Shown: positions 1-8,400 of the stretch, one piece after another
Numbering within the stretch: position 1 is the stretch's first letter
How the letters are laid out: each line of letters starts with the position of its first letter
Assembly: GCA_050742535.1 (NCBI GenBank)
Contig: JBOGIQ010000082.1
Coordinates: forward strand, 1-19,590
DNA from: Gp6-AA40 sp050742535
GTDB lineage: Bacteria; Acidobacteriota; Vicinamibacteria; Vicinamibacterales; UBA2999
Direction of reading: 5' to 3'
Length of the DNA stretch: 19,590 bases
Made by a program: the position numbers and the translations under genes
The notes under the pieces: model-generated
What the model saw: the letters and a program-made list of their open reading frames with translations, nothing else
The model's database searches: none
Told to the model about the DNA's origin: nothing

Positions 1-280
1 GCACGGTGATGATGGTCTTCGAGCGCAGCTCCGATGCGATGGACGAGGCGCCGAGATAGATCGCGCCACCCATGCACAGGTAGCTCCAGAGGTCGAGCGA
101 GCCGGACACGGCGTTGGCGCGGAGAAACGCGACGAACTCCGGCCCGCGTTCAGGCTGCGCGAAGAGCGCAGGGCCCGAGCGCAGGAACATGATGACGACC
201 GCGAATCCCCACATATAAAGCGCGCGCTGGCTCATCACCGCACGGAATGCGTTCTTTGCGACCAGGACGATATGCCTCAC
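1..280 (-). CDS. ABC-2 type transporter permease, N-terminal fragment (runs off the window)
   Basis: This reading frame starts at a GTG that overlaps the TGA of the ATPase gene (GTGA) and stays open to the window edge, giving about 93 residues. It begins VRHIVLVAKNAFRAVMSQRA, followed by a hydrophobic stretch around residues 22-33, a loop, then a second hydrophobic stretch (CMGGAIYLGASSIA), and ends in a SELRSKTIITV segment. N-terminal 'KN.FR....R' cytoplasmic starts and 'E...KTI..VL' loops are typical of ABC-2 exporter permeases that pair with CcmA/NatA-type ATPases. The protein would form the membrane channel for the ATPase encoded just before it in the same transcript. The substrate cannot be told. 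It is not a truncated gene as far as can be seen; only its 5' part lies in the window. Confidence 0.8.
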   Translation of the reverse strand, partial: MRHIVLVAKNAFRAVMSQRALYMWGFAVVIMFLRSGPALFAQPERGPEFVAFLRANAVSGSLDLWSYLCMGGAIYLGASSIASELRSKTIITV

Positions 281-1203
281 GACACGACTCCCGCGTGCTT
301 CAGGTAGGTTTCCTCGAGCGTCGCGGCGCGCATCGGCTGCACGGTGCCGATCTCGAGCGGCACGGCAAGCAGCATCTTCAGCAGCGTCTGCTTGTCCGCG
401 GCGTCGCAGCGCAGGATGGCAGCGCCGTCGGTCTCCTGCAGCACCGTGACGTCGTCGCGCAACAGGCTCCGGTGCGAGGGCGTCCAGCCCAGCACCTCGA
501 TGTCCCACTGCTGACCGGCGGCGCCGAACGACGCGATCCGATCCGCGAGGACGACCTGCCCCTGCCGCACCATCACGACTTCATCGCAGGTCCGCTCGAC
601 GTCCGACAGGATATGGCTGCTGAGGAACACCGTGCGGCCGCGCGCTTTTTCCTCGACGATGATGTCGAGCACGAGACGGCGCCCTTCGGGATCGAGACCG
701 CTGGTCGGCTCGTCGAGAATCAACAGCTCCGGATCGTGAATGAGCGCCTGCGCCAGGCCGAGGCGCTGCGTCATGCCCTTCGAATAGCTCGAGATCGGAC
801 GCTTGCCGGCGTCGGTCAGCCCCATGCGATCGAGCAGGCCGGGGATCGCCGCATCCAGCGACGCCGAGGACATCCCCGCGAGCTGGCCGTAGTACCGGAG
901 CGCCTCGCGCGCGGAATAGAACCCGTAGGTGTAGAAAATTTCCGGCTGGTAGCCGATCCGTCGCGCGACTGCCGGCCCTGGTGCTTCGCCGAACACGCGC
1001 ACCTGTCCGGCGGTTGGTTTGAGGAATCCGAGCAGCGTATGGATCGTCGTCGTCTTGCCGGCACCGTTGGGACCGACGAAGGCGACGATGCTGCCGCGCG
1101 GTACGGTCAGGGAGAGACCCCTGACGGCCTGGACGATGCTGCGCCGCATCCCCGCGCGATAGTTCTTGACGAGACTGTCGACGGAGATAACCGGATCGGG
1201 CAC
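277..1203 (-). CDS. ABC transporter ATP-binding protein (CcmA/NatA type exporter)
   Basis: A 308-residue ATPase that would energise the ABC-2 permease encoded immediately downstream. All signature motifs are visible: Walker A GPNGAGKTT at about 44-52, Q-loop Q86 (GYQPE), ABC signature SKGMTQ at 141-146, Walker B LLILDEPTSGLDP at 160-172 with catalytic E165, and H-loop H197 (SSHIL). About 75 residues after roughly 230 form the regulatory tail common in drug, antibiotic or NatA-like exporters. The start is a GTG preceded by AAGGA at six bases, a credible Shine-Dalgarno. The stop overlaps the permease start, so the two are translationally coupled. A folded repeat element separates it from the molybdenum hydroxylase genes upstream on the same strand. 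The substrate is unknown; family assignment is firm. Confidence 0.95.
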   Translation of the reverse strand: MPDPVISVDSLVKNYRAGMRRSIVQAVRGLSLTVPRGSIVAFVGPNGAGKTTTIHTLLGFLKPTAGQVRVFGEAPGPAVARRIGYQPEIFYTYGFYSAREALRYYGQLAGMSSASLDAAIPGLLDRMGLTDAGKRPISSYSKGMTQRLGLAQALIHDPELLILDEPTSGLDPEGRRLVLDIIVEEKARGRTVFLSSHILSDVERTCDEVVMVRQGQVVLADRIASFGAAGQQWDIEVLGWTPSHRSLLRDDVTVLQETDGAAILRCDAADKQTLLKMLLAVPLEIGTVQPMRAATLEETYLKHAGVVS

Positions 1204-1214
1204 TCGTTGTCCTT

Positions 1215-1270
1215 TCGTGGGGCGAGCCTTTCAGGCTCGCCACGCGGACCCGACAGGGTCCGCGCCACGA
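1215..1270. repeat. Palindromic repeat element, copy 1 (three-way-junction type)
   Basis: An intergenic element between the hydroxylase large subunit stop and the ABC ATPase start. An outer stem TCGTGG/CCACGA (1215-1220 with 1265-1270) encloses two hairpins: GGCGAGCC-ttTca-GGCTCGCC (1221-1241) and GCGGACCC-gaca-GGGTCCGC (1244-1263). A second copy with the same layout lies at 11595-11655. The same fold can form in single-stranded DNA or in RNA from either strand. It could act as a REP-like element, a transcript-end hairpin or a processing site; no U-tract follows, so a classical intrinsic terminator is unlikely. Confidence 0.85.
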
Positions 1271-1293
1271 TCATTCGCTTCAGATCACGTCGA

Positions 1294-3612
1294 TTACACG
1301 CCCGCGGCTTTCAACGCTGCCAGTACTCGTGCATTGCGGAACGGCAGGCGACGCAGGCGCACTCCAGTTGCGTCGTAGATGGCGTTCGCGACCGCGGCGA
1401 AGAGCGGCTTGCACACGGTCTCGCCCGCGCCGTAATGCGGCAGGTCGGGCCGGTTCTGGTTCGGATCGCCGTTGACAATCACGACCTCGATCGACTCCGG
1501 CGTGTCGGCGTGCGTCAGCGTCGGGTAGCTCGCCCAGTCCACGCTCGTCACCTTCTCGGTGTCGAAGGTGACCTCCTCGTGCAGCGCGCGGCTGAGCGCG
1601 TACATCATCCCGCCCTCGACGGTCCGTTTCAGGCCTTCCGGGTTGATCACCAGGCCGCAATCGTGCGCGCAGACGAGGCGCTTCACCCAGACGCGGCCGG
1701 TCCGGCGGTTGACCTCGACTTCGGCGATCTGCGCCACCACCGTCTGGCTCCGGAACGTGTACGCGATGCCGCGGCCGGTGAGGACCTCACCTGTGCCTCG
1801 CGCGGACGGAGAGGGACGTGGCTTCCAGCCGTACTGTTCAGCCGCGGCCCGGACGCAGGCGATCGATCGTGCCCGCTTGAAGCCGCTGTCGTCGGTGGTG
1901 CTGGCTGTGAGCAGCTTGAGGCGGAAGTCCACCGGATCGGCTTTCGCCGCCGCCGCGAGCTCGTCGATGAACGACTCTGACGCGAATGTGACCTGCGGTC
2001 CGTTGGGGTCGCGCAGGTTGCCGGTGCGGAGCGGCGTCTCCCACACGAGCGGCAGTCCGACGACGTGCGCCGTGGTGCGCCGGTTCGGGATGGCGTACAT
2101 CTCGGACGGTGTCGCCGCGCCGCCGCGCGCCGGCGTTGCCCGCCGTGTTCCCATCAGCTGCGAGATCAGCACCGTATCGACCTCGTTGTAGCCGAGATGG
2201 TTGTGATCCGCGGCGCGTGCCTCGAAATCGAGCGCCACGAGATTGCCCTGCGCGTCGAGTCCGCCGCGCATCTTCACGGTGAACGCTGGTCCTTTCGTGT
2301 CCCAGGCTGTTTCCTCCTGCCGCGTCCACTGCACGCGAACGGGACGTCCGAGCTCCTTCGCCAGGAACGCCGCCTCGAACCCGGCATCGTCTGCAGCCGT
2401 CCGGCCGTAGGCCTGCGGCCCCTCCATCCAGAGGACGCGCACGCGCTCGCGCGGCATCTGCAGGAACTGCGCGACGCCGTTGCGCAGGCCGTACGACTTC
2501 ATGTCGTTGGAATAGATCGTCAACTGATCGTTGGATGGATCAGCCATGGCGTGGGCCGGGCCGATGGAAACGTGGCCCTGAAACGGCACGTCGTAGTCGG
2601 CTTCGACGACGCGCGCGGCGCTCCCGAACGCGGCGTCCGGGTTGCCGACCACCGCAGGGTTGCCGGCAGCCGTCGGCGTCGCCTGCCGCATGTAGCGGAA
2701 GAGATCCTCCGAGGATGGAAACGGCGCCGTTGCCGGGTTCCGCCAGTTCACCTTCAGCTGGCGCGCCGCCTGGATCGCCTGCTCCTCGCGTTCGCAGACG
2801 ACCGCCACGTAGTTGCCCTTGCTGACCACCTTGACGAATCCCGGCACGTCTTTTACGGACGATTCGTCGATGCTGACGAGCGTGGCGCCGGCAACCGGTG
2901 GCCTGACATTCCGCGCGTGCAGCATCCCCGGAACCTTGGCATCGACCGCCCACTTCAGAGAGCCATCGACCTTCGCCGGGATGTCGTAGCGCTGCGGCGA
3001 CTGTCCGACGATCTTGAGCTGCTGTACTGTCTTGAGCTGCGCCGCGCCGGTCGTCTGATCGGTGTTGTTCCCCTTGAGCGTCACGTTGAACTTGCGGCCG
3101 CCGATCAGCTCGCCGTAGGTGACTCGCCTGGAGGAATCGCCGTTCACGGTGACGACGCCGTCGGAGACGGCCAGCTGGGCAACCGGAACGCCGAGCCGCG
3201 CGGCAGCGAGATCGAGCAGCACGCGGCGTGCTTCGGCAGCGACGCGGCGCATCGGCCACCCGTCCGTCTGCAGTGCATCGGAACCGCCGGAGCCGCCCTG
3301 ATCGACGGTCACGTCGGTGCTTCCCATGACGCAGGCGGTGCGCGCATAGGGCATGTCGAGCTCGTCGGCCATGATCTGCCGGAACGCCGTGCCGGTGCCC
3401 TGGCCGAGATCGGTCTTGCCGACGAAGAACGTCGCGGTGTTGTCCTCGCGGATGACGATCCACGAGTCGAGCTGGCGAAAGTCAGGATCCACATACGGAC
3501 CCGCGGCCTGCGCGTCGACGAGGCCGGCGAACGGGTCAGCGTTCGCCATCGCGGTGACGCCGACCACGAGGTAGCCGGACGTTTTGATGAAGTCGCGTCT
3601 GGTGGTCGTCAT
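1294..3612 (-). CDS. Molybdopterin-binding large subunit of a xanthine dehydrogenase/isoquinoline 1-oxidoreductase-like hydroxylase, Tat-exported
   Basis: A 772-residue large subunit of the molybdenum hydroxylase family (IorB/aldehyde dehydrogenase-like). It starts MTTTRRDFIKTSGYLVVG, a clear twin-arginine signal (RRDFIK), followed by the N-terminal IorB-like region (VGKTDLGQGTGTAFRQIMADEL), the substrate/cofactor domains, and the C-terminal GAGE motif (E731 is the expected catalytic glutamate) before KPLFAAVANAIYDATG. The start is fixed by this signal and by the ATGA overlap with the small-subunit gene. An open frame continues upstream across that gene but is a shadow. The enzyme would hydroxylate an aldehyde or N-heterocycle at a Mo centre, probably on the periplasmic side after co-export with its signal-less partner. 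The substrate is not deducible. No cytochrome or FAD subunit is encoded beside it. Confidence 0.9.
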   Translation of the reverse strand: MTTTRRDFIKTSGYLVVGVTAMANADPFAGLVDAQAAGPYVDPDFRQLDSWIVIREDNTATFFVGKTDLGQGTGTAFRQIMADELDMPYARTACVMGSTDVTVDQGGSGGSDALQTDGWPMRRVAAEARRVLLDLAAARLGVPVAQLAVSDGVVTVNGDSSRRVTYGELIGGRKFNVTLKGNNTDQTTGAAQLKTVQQLKIVGQSPQRYDIPAKVDGSLKWAVDAKVPGMLHARNVRPPVAGATLVSIDESSVKDVPGFVKVVSKGNYVAVVCEREEQAIQAARQLKVNWRNPATAPFPSSEDLFRYMRQATPTAAGNPAVVGNPDAAFGSAARVVEADYDVPFQGHVSIGPAHAMADPSNDQLTIYSNDMKSYGLRNGVAQFLQMPRERVRVLWMEGPQAYGRTAADDAGFEAAFLAKELGRPVRVQWTRQEETAWDTKGPAFTVKMRGGLDAQGNLVALDFEARAADHNHLGYNEVDTVLISQLMGTRRATPARGGAATPSEMYAIPNRRTTAHVVGLPLVWETPLRTGNLRDPNGPQVTFASESFIDELAAAAKADPVDFRLKLLTASTTDDSGFKRARSIACVRAAAEQYGWKPRPSPSARGTGEVLTGRGIAYTFRSQTVVAQIAEVEVNRRTGRVWVKRLVCAHDCGLVINPEGLKRTVEGGMMYALSRALHEEVTFDTEKVTSVDWASYPTLTHADTPESIEVVIVNGDPNQNRPDLPHYGAGETVCKPLFAAVANAIYDATGVRLRRLPFRNARVLAALKAAGV

Positions 3613-4103
3613 GCGATCACCTCGCTGTCCTGCCCCGCGGAGGCCATCGTCTTCGCGGCGCGCTTGATGGCGGCCTGTACGCGGTAGTAGGTCATGCAGC
3701 GGCACAACGTGCCCGACATTCCCTGGCGAATCTGCGCGTCGGTCGGATTCGGGGTGCGATCGAGCAGCGCCTTGGCGGTCAGGATCTGGCCGTTCTGGCA
3801 GAAGCCGCACTGCGGCACCTGCTCGTCGATCCAGGCCTGCTGCAGCGGGTGCAGCTTGCCGCTCGTGGCCAGCCCTTCGAGCGTCGTGATTTCGGCGCCG
3901 GCAACGGCGGACATCGGCCGGATGCATGAGCGGACAGCTTCGCCCTTGATGAGGACGGTGCACGCCCCGCACTGGCCGAGGCCGCAGCCGAACCTGGGGC
4001 CATGCAGGTCGAGGTCGTTGCGAAGAACGTATAAAAGCGGGGTCGCGGGATCGACGTCTACCGTGTGCGTCCTCCCGTTGACTCGAAGAGTGAAGTTAGC
4101 CAT
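3609..4103 (-). CDS. (2Fe-2S)-binding small subunit of the molybdenum hydroxylase
   Basis: A 164-residue iron-sulfur subunit that passes electrons from the molybdenum centre of the large subunit. The N-terminal plant-type ferredoxin domain carries C40, C45, C48 and C60 (FGCGLGQCGACTV...RSC); the C-terminal helical domain carries the second cluster's C99, C102, C134 and C136 (QCGFCQNGQ, TLCRC). Length and cysteine pattern match IorA/CoxS/XdhC-type subunits. The start MANFTLRVNG was chosen over an upstream extension because family members begin at this beta strand. The gene has no signal peptide, so export would rely on the Tat signal of its partner, whose start overlaps this stop (ATGA). A weak -10-like TACACT lies ten bases before the start, in the short gap to the divergent lipoprotein gene. 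Confidence 0.93.
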   Translation of the reverse strand: MANFTLRVNGRTHTVDVDPATPLLYVLRNDLDLHGPRFGCGLGQCGACTVLIKGEAVRSCIRPMSAVAGAEITTLEGLATSGKLHPLQQAWIDEQVPQCGFCQNGQILTAKALLDRTPNPTDAQIRQGMSGTLCRCMTYYRVQAAIKRAAKTMASAGQDSEVIA

Positions 4104-4130
4104 GACGGGGCAGAGTGTACACGCTAAGAT
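4102..4130 (+). promoter_or_regulatory. Predicted promoter for the DUF1684 operon, probably leaderless
   Basis: ATGACG (4102-4107), a 17-base spacer and TAAGAT (4125-4130) fit a sigma70-type promoter. The -10 ends seven bases before the ATG at 4138 and no Shine-Dalgarno is visible, so transcription would begin at or next to the start codon. It overlaps the start of the divergent hydroxylase operon, so the two may interfere. Prediction from sequence only. Confidence 0.4.
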
Positions 4131-4137
4131 TCGTCCG

Positions 4138-5034
4138 ATGAACGTGCGGATCCTGGTCGCAGCCGTTTTCCTCCTGATGGGCTGTTCGAAGCCCGCGGAA
4201 GAGGCCGCCCCGTCACGGGAGGAATGGCTGGCCGGCGTCAACGCCTGGCGGACGAAGCATGAGACCGACTACCGCCGCGACTGGGCCACGATTGCCGGCC
4301 TCCACTTTCTCGAACCCGGCACACATTCCCTCGGCAGCGCCAGGGCGAACGCGATCGTCCTTCCGGCAGACCTGCCGCCCACGGTCGGTAACGTCGTGGT
4401 CGCGGACGGGTGGGTCCGCTACGAGCCGGCGCAGGGAATTACGCCGACACAGAACGGCAAGCCTCTGGCGGGCACGGTCGTCCTCAAGGAACCGGACAAG
4501 GACCCGGCGGATGAAGTGGCAATCGCCGACGTGAAGTTCGCCGTTCACCAGAGCGGTCAACGCCTCTCGCTGCGGGTGTGGGATCCCGATGGGAAGGAGT
4601 CGCGCGAGTTCGCCGGCTTCGACTGGTTCCCGATCCAGGAAAACTATCGCGTGGTCGCGAAGTTCATTCCTGATGACACGCCGATCAAGATGGCGGTCAT
4701 CAACACCTACGGCGACCCGGATATTTACCCATCAGAAGGCGTGGTGGAGTTCACGCTGAACGGCGAGACCGTACGGCTTCGCCCGTTCACCACGCGCCCG
4801 AAGCGCTTCTACTTCGTCTTCCGCGACGGCTCGAGCGGCCAGGAAACCTATGAGACCGCGCGTTTCCTGTATTCCGATTTGAAAGACGACGGGACGACGG
4901 TGCTGGATTTCAATGAGGCGTACAACCCGCCATGTGCGTTCAACAAGTACACGACGTGTCCGATTCCGATTAAAGAGAATCGCCTGGCCGTAAAGATTCT
5001 GGCCGGCGAGAAAGCGTACAAGGGCCATGACTAG
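4138..5034 (+). CDS. DUF1684 family lipoprotein
   Basis: A 298-residue DUF1684 protein. The N-terminus MNVRILVAAVFLLMGCSKP is a lipoprotein signal with lipobox LLMGC (C16 would be lipidated), so it is an envelope-anchored protein. The family hallmarks are visible: WRTKHETDYRRDWATIAGLH near the mature start, a central FDWFPI segment, and the C-terminal DFNEAYNPPCAFNKYTTCP block with ENRL and AGEK following. The family's function is not established; its two-cysteine NPPCAFN...TCP block is its most conserved part. The start was chosen for the lipoprotein signal; an open frame upstream crosses the divergent hydroxylase gene and is a shadow. It is first in an operon: the next gene starts eight bases before this one stops. 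Confidence 0.88.
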   Translation: MNVRILVAAVFLLMGCSKPAEEAAPSREEWLAGVNAWRTKHETDYRRDWATIAGLHFLEPGTHSLGSARANAIVLPADLPPTVGNVVVADGWVRYEPAQGITPTQNGKPLAGTVVLKEPDKDPADEVAIADVKFAVHQSGQRLSLRVWDPDGKESREFAGFDWFPIQENYRVVAKFIPDDTPIKMAVINTYGDPDIYPSEGVVEFTLNGETVRLRPFTTRPKRFYFVFRDGSSGQETYETARFLYSDLKDDGTTVLDFNEAYNPPCAFNKYTTCPIPIKENRLAVKILAGEKAYKGHD

Positions 5035-5461
5035 GGCTGTCGCGGCGTTCGTGCTTCTGATCGCCACTGGTCCCGTGCTTCGCGCACATCACGGCGACGC
5101 CGGCCGCTACGACGAAGACGTGATCACCGTCACGGGCACGGTTGTCGCCCTGCAGATGGTCAACCCGCACACACACATCATCTTCGACGTTGTCACGAAC
5201 GGTAAGAGCGTTCGCTGGCAGGCGGAGCTCGGCACACCGCAGCAGTTGATCAAGCAGTTCGGCTGGACGCCATCGACGATCACCAAGGGAATGAAGCTGA
5301 CGATGATCGGGCGGCAACTCAAAGGAAAAGCGCCCTACCTGAACCTGACCGAACGCGCGAACATCGTCGTCGCGGACACCGGCAAGGAGATTTACCGGAC
5401 CGAGAACTTCGGCAAGGCTCCGCCGCCGAAGAGTGACAAGGGTTCGTTCATAGCGCAATGA
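5027..5461 (+). CDS. DUF6152 family exported protein (first copy)
   Basis: A 144-residue exported protein with signal peptide MTRAVAAFVLLIATGPVLRA, after which the mature chain begins HHGDAGRYDED. The family pattern is an N-terminal HH, then a T-V-TGTV strand, the NPHTHIIFDV motif, and an RWQAELGTP strand: a small beta-barrel-like domain of unknown function that is frequent in Acidobacteriota and some Proteobacteria. The paired histidines right after the cleavage site, together with NPHxH, could bind a metal, but this is inference. It overlaps the lipoprotein gene before it and, by ATGA, the propeller-amidohydrolase gene after it, so the three are very likely co-translated. A second, diverged copy is at 14581-14976. 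Confidence 0.85.
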   Translation: MTRAVAAFVLLIATGPVLRAHHGDAGRYDEDVITVTGTVVALQMVNPHTHIIFDVVTNGKSVRWQAELGTPQQLIKQFGWTPSTITKGMKLTMIGRQLKGKAPYLNLTERANIVVADTGKEIYRTENFGKAPPPKSDKGSFIAQ

Positions 5462-8400
5462 ATCGTTCGAATCGTTCGAATCGTTCGAGACGTTCGAATC
5501 GTTCGTTCGTTCTGTGCGTCGTTCTGCTGGCGCTGGCCATCCAGGTTCACTCGCTCGCGCAGGCGCCGGCTGTGCCGCTTCCGATCCGTCAGATCGCTTA
5601 TCTGAAAGCCTCGAATCCGGACGCCTCGGATCACTTTGGCTGCGGTGGCGAGAATCAGGGCCATAACGGCCAGAGCGTTTCGATCAGCGCCGATGGCAGG
5701 ACGCTTGCCGTCGGTGCGCCGCACGAATCGAGCGCTGCCAGCGGCGTGAATGGCAATCAGCGAGACAACTCGGTCTTCGATGCCGGCGCCGTATATGTCT
5801 TCACGCGTACGGGTGATTCCTGGATCCAGCAGGCATACCTCAAGCCGTCCAATCCACAGAGTGGTGCTGAGTTCGGCCACTATGTGGCCTTGAGCGCGGA
5901 CGGCAACACACTGGCCGTCTCGGCCTATTGGGAAGCCAGCAACGCGACGGGCATCAACGGCAACGAGAAGGACGAATCGATCCCGCAGGCGGGAGCCGTC
6001 TACGTGTTCGCGCGCGCCGGTTCCACATGGAGGCAGCAGGCCTACGTCAAGGCGTCGAACACCGGTGAAGCGGGTACCGCGGACACGTTTGGCGAGGGCG
6101 ATCAATTCGGCTGGTCGCTCGCGCTGAGCGGCGATGGCACCACGATCGCCGTTGGCGCGATCACCGAAGACAGCGGCGCCGCCGGCATCAATGTCAACCA
6201 GCGCGACAACGCGTCGCCGTCGGCCGGCGCGGTGTACGTTTTTACCCGCACGGGCGGCGCGTGGACCCAGCAGGCGTACGTCAAGCCGTCGAATCTGGAT
6301 GCGGGCGACATGTTCGGCTACTCGGTGTCGCTGAGCGCCGACGGCGGCGTGCTCGCCGTGGGCAGCTTCGACGAGGACGGGTCGGGGCGCGGCATCAATC
6401 CGGCTCCAGATAATCGCAACGCCGGATCGGGCGCGGTGTACGTCTTCACGCGCGCCGGCGCCACATGGCTGCAGCAGGCCTACCTCAAACCCGGTAACAG
6501 CGAACCGCAGGACTCCTTCGGCGTCCACGTTGCGCTCAGCGACGACGGCGCAACGCTGCTGGCCGGATCGCTGGACGAGGACTGCCCGGCGACCGGCGTC
6601 AACCCGCGCGGCTGCGACACCGACTGGAATGCCGACCTGTCGATGGGTGCCGCCTACGTCTTCGTGCGTGCCGGCACGACGTGGTCGCAACAGGCGTTTC
6701 TCAAGCCGTCGAACACCGGAGCGAACGACTGGTTCGGCGCGCGGGTCGCGCTGAGCGGCGACGGCAACACCGCGGCGATTGGCGCGCCGTTCGAGGATGG
6801 CGGCGCCAGAGGCATCAACGGGCGGCAGAACGACGATTCAGCGAGCCAGGCCGGCGCCGTCTATCTCTTCACACGGAGCGGAACGACATGGCAGCAGCGC
6901 GCGTACGTGAAGGGGTCCAATACCGACGCGTTCGATGAGTTCGGCAGCTCGGTGGCGCTTGACCGGAGCGGCGCGACGCTGGCGGCATCGGCGCGCGGAG
7001 AGGACAGCGCGGCGCGCGGTGTCAACGCGAACCAGAACGACAACTCCGCCGACGAGGCCGGCGCGGTGTACGCGTTCGCGATTGCGGGCGCCGGCGGAGC
7101 GCAGGCATCGCGGCCTGTGCCGGAGCTGATTCTCGTCAACGGCAAGATTGTGACGGTGGACGCGCGGTTTTCGCTCTCGCAGGCCGTCGCGGTCACCGAG
7201 GGGCGCATTGCTGCCGTCGGCACCGACAAGGAGATCGCGGCGCTGGCTGGTCCGAAGACGCGCCGCATCGATCTCCAGGGCAGGACGGTCATTCCCGGAT
7301 TGATCGACAACCACATGCATCTGCTGCGCGCCGGCACGACCTGGCAGCGCGAGGTGCGGTTGGATGGCGTTCCGTCGCGCAGGCAGGCGCTCGACCTGCT
7401 GCGCGAACGCGTGAAGGCGAGCAAGCCGAATGAGTGGATCTACACCCTCGGTGGCTGGACGCTCGAGCAGTTCGCCGACGATCCGCGTCCGTTCACGAAA
7501 GCGGAGCTCGATCAGATCGCGCCGGACAACCCGGTCTTTCTTCAGGCGTCGTATTACCGCGGGTATGCGAACACGCGAGGCGCGGAGCTGCTTGGCATCC
7601 CTGGCCCGTCGGGCGTCGTGGACGAGGCCACCCTGCGCGGCGTCGCCGCGCGCCTGCCCGTGGCAACGGGCGCCGAGCTCGAGTCGAGCACCCGGCAGAT
7701 GCTCGTGGATTTGAATCGCGCCGGGCTCACGGCGTTCGGCAGTGCGGCGTGCGAATCCAACGTGCTGCCCGTGTACCGGAGCTGGGCGGAGAAGAAACAG
7801 CTCAACGTGCGTGTCTTCTGCATCACCGGTTTCTCGCCGGGCTCACCGCAGGCGGTCACCGACGTCCTGCCGCAGATTCGCGCGATGAAAGTGCTGCAGG
7901 GCGACACGTTCATCAACCACGTCGCCTATGGCGAGACGGTGTACGGGCCGCTGCACGATCCGATGTTCGTGCGCGGGTCCGATCCGCAGCCGGACCAGCT
8001 TGCCGAATGGCGCCGCATCGCCACCGAGGTCGCGAAGGCCCGTCTCCCGTTGCACGTGCACGCCAACCTGACGGCGACGATCGGCGCGTTTCTCGATCAG
8101 ATCGAGCTGATTAACCGCGAGTACCCGATCAAGGACCTTCGCTGGACGCTCGCTCACCTTAATCAGGTCAATGCGTCTGATCTCGCGCGCATGAAGGCGC
8201 TCGGCATGTCGGCCGCCGTCCATCCCTGGGCGGTGATCAATGGCGGCATCAACCGCACGGTGTTCGGAACCGCGGCGCTCGACATGGTGCAGTTGAGGGC
8301 CCTGCAGTCCAGCGGCGTGCTGTGGGGACTTGGCAGCGACGGCAGCCGCGCGAACCAGATCCTGCCGTTCCAGACGATGTCGTGGGCGGTGACCGGCCGG

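Noticed and set aside
1215..1270. tRNA-like or structured RNA gene
   Set aside because: The fold has only two arms, no anticodon loop or CCA context, and repeats elsewhere, so a dispersed repeat element fits better.
247..1980. A 577-residue open frame on the plus strand
   Set aside because: It lies opposite the ABC ATPase and hydroxylase genes, is rich in Arg/His/Ala/Asp as antisense frames in high-GC DNA are, and shows no domain.
2065..3687. A 540-residue open frame on the plus strand
   Set aside because: Antisense shadow of the molybdenum hydroxylase large subunit; composition only, no recognisable motif.
3694..4137. Upstream extension of the DUF1684 gene
   Set aside because: It crosses the small-subunit gene on the other strand and would hide the lipoprotein signal.
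5392..6690. A 432-residue minus-strand open frame with repeated 'RxDVxLLxP' segments
   Set aside because: The internal repeats simply mirror the blade repeats of the propeller gene on the opposite strand.
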